The notes under the pieces: model-generated
Seen by the model: the letters and a program-made list of their open reading frames with translations, nothing else
Told to the model about the DNA's origin: nothing
Databases searched by the model: none
Shown: piece by piece, positions 7,748 to 8,011 of the stretch
How the letters are laid out: each line of letters starts with the position of its first letter
How positions within the stretch are numbered: the first letter of the stretch is position 1
Translations under genes and position numbers: made by a program
From: Pseudomonadota bacterium
Lineage (GTDB): Bacteria; Pseudomonadota; Gammaproteobacteria; Steroidobacterales; Steroidobacteraceae
Direction of reading: 5' to 3'
Assembly (NCBI GenBank): GCA_021808035.1
Contig: JAKBCG010000106.1
Coordinates: forward strand, 1-8,011
Length of the DNA: 8,011 bases

Positions 7748-7885
7748 AGGGCGACCAATTTACCGCGAAAATCGAGGATCGACACGCGCGATGGCGGCGC
7801 ATCGCCGGGCTCCTCGTCGGCGCCGTCGGGGCACCCGGGCCGGGGATGGTGCGCCGTGCCACAATCTGTTAGAAACATTCGCCGG
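7748..7885. promoter_or_regulatory. Divergent intergenic region between CDF and sulfotransferase genes
   Basis: These 138 bases should carry promoters for both directions. For the - strand, a TAAATT element (complement of 7757-7762) lies about ten bases from the CDF start, implying a very short leader if used. An inverted repeat GCGATG / CATCGC (7788-7793 and 7800-7805) sits near the middle, and shorter arms GCACC / GGTGC lie at 7831-7835 and 7848-7852. No tRNA or small ORF with coding character was recognised. Confidence 0.4.
7857..7865 (+). promoter_or_regulatory. Possible extended -10 promoter for the sulfotransferase gene
   Basis: TGCCACAAT matches an extended -10 (TGn plus CACAAT, four of six consensus bases), about 20 bases before the ATG. 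No -35 match is seen at the usual distance. Transcription would begin about 14 bases before the start codon. Confidence 0.3.
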
Positions 7886-8011
7886 ATGGCACTGAAAATC
7901 ATCGGCGCTGGCTTTGGCCGTACCGGCACCTGGTCGACGCATGTCGCACTGAACCGGCTCGGCTTCCCTTGCTATCACATGAAAGAGGTGCTGCTCAAGA
8001 ACGAGAATGCG
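7886..8011 (+). CDS. Sulfotransferase family protein (3' partial)
   Basis: Forty-two codons are visible before the window ends. MALKIIGAGFGRTGTWSTHVA opens with the P-loop-like 5'-phosphosulfate-binding motif of the bacterial sulfotransferase family (PF17784, Sulfotransfer_4), here GFGRTGTWST, where many members have Leu rather than Trp after TGT. NRLGFPCYHMKEVL, the family's second conserved stretch (LGFxxYHMxEV), follows. Members use PAPS as sulfate donor or are of unknown substrate, and are usually about 200-280 residues. Only GCCGG precedes the ATG, so the ribosome site is weak, but the family N-terminus fits this start exactly. The gene diverges from the CDF transporter. Confidence 0.85.
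   Translation, partial: MALKIIGAGFGRTGTWSTHVALNRLGFPCYHMKEVLLKNENA

Noticed and set aside
6699..7862. Alternative - strand frame over the CDF gene
   Set aside because: No membrane segments and an Arg-rich composition; the true frame has six hydrophobic segments and both metal-site motifs.

Overview
The window is about 8 kb of high-GC bacterial chromosome. Hand-counted 60-base samples are mostly 67-87% GC. Gene content fits a proteobacterium: a MaeB-type malic enzyme fused to a phosphotransacetylase-like domain, a MetY-type sulfhydrylase, an NRDE/TANGO2-like protein, a small lipoprotein, a CDF metal transporter and a P-loop sulfotransferase. A gammaproteobacterium is my best guess, but I cannot prove it from sequence alone. 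I see no rRNA, tRNA, CRISPR array, insertion sequence or phage gene.

Region 1 (2-5605, + strand) is a tightly packed five-gene run: the 3' nine-tenths of maeB, a 97-residue Cys-rich small protein, metY, an aldehyde-dehydrogenase-like gene, and an Fe-S protein with eight clustered cysteines. After a 22-bp gap behind maeB, every junction overlaps: 8 bp, then the stop/start GTGTGA, then ATGA. Co-transcription and translational coupling are therefore likely. The ALDH-like protein keeps the family scaffold but appears to have lost most catalytic and NAD-binding signatures and the C-terminal region. It is probably a pseudoenzyme, and it is the most unusual gene here.

Region 2 (5577-7747, - strand) holds three genes read leftward: a CDF cation exporter, a short lipoprotein in a stretch of distinctly lower GC (about 57% over 6361-6780), and an NRDE/TANGO2-family protein. 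The NRDE gene's 3' end overlaps the Fe-S gene's 3' end tail to tail by 29 bp. The gaps are 49 and 70 bp, so an operon is possible but not compelled.

Region 3 (7748-8011) is a 138-bp divergent intergenic stretch followed by the first 42 codons of a + strand sulfotransferase that runs off the window.

How the genes work together: MaeB makes pyruvate and NADPH, and MetY uses sulfide to make homocysteine. The small Cys protein, the ALDH-like protein and the Fe-S protein could form an accessory redox or metal-handling set tied to them. That functional link is inferred from gene packing only.
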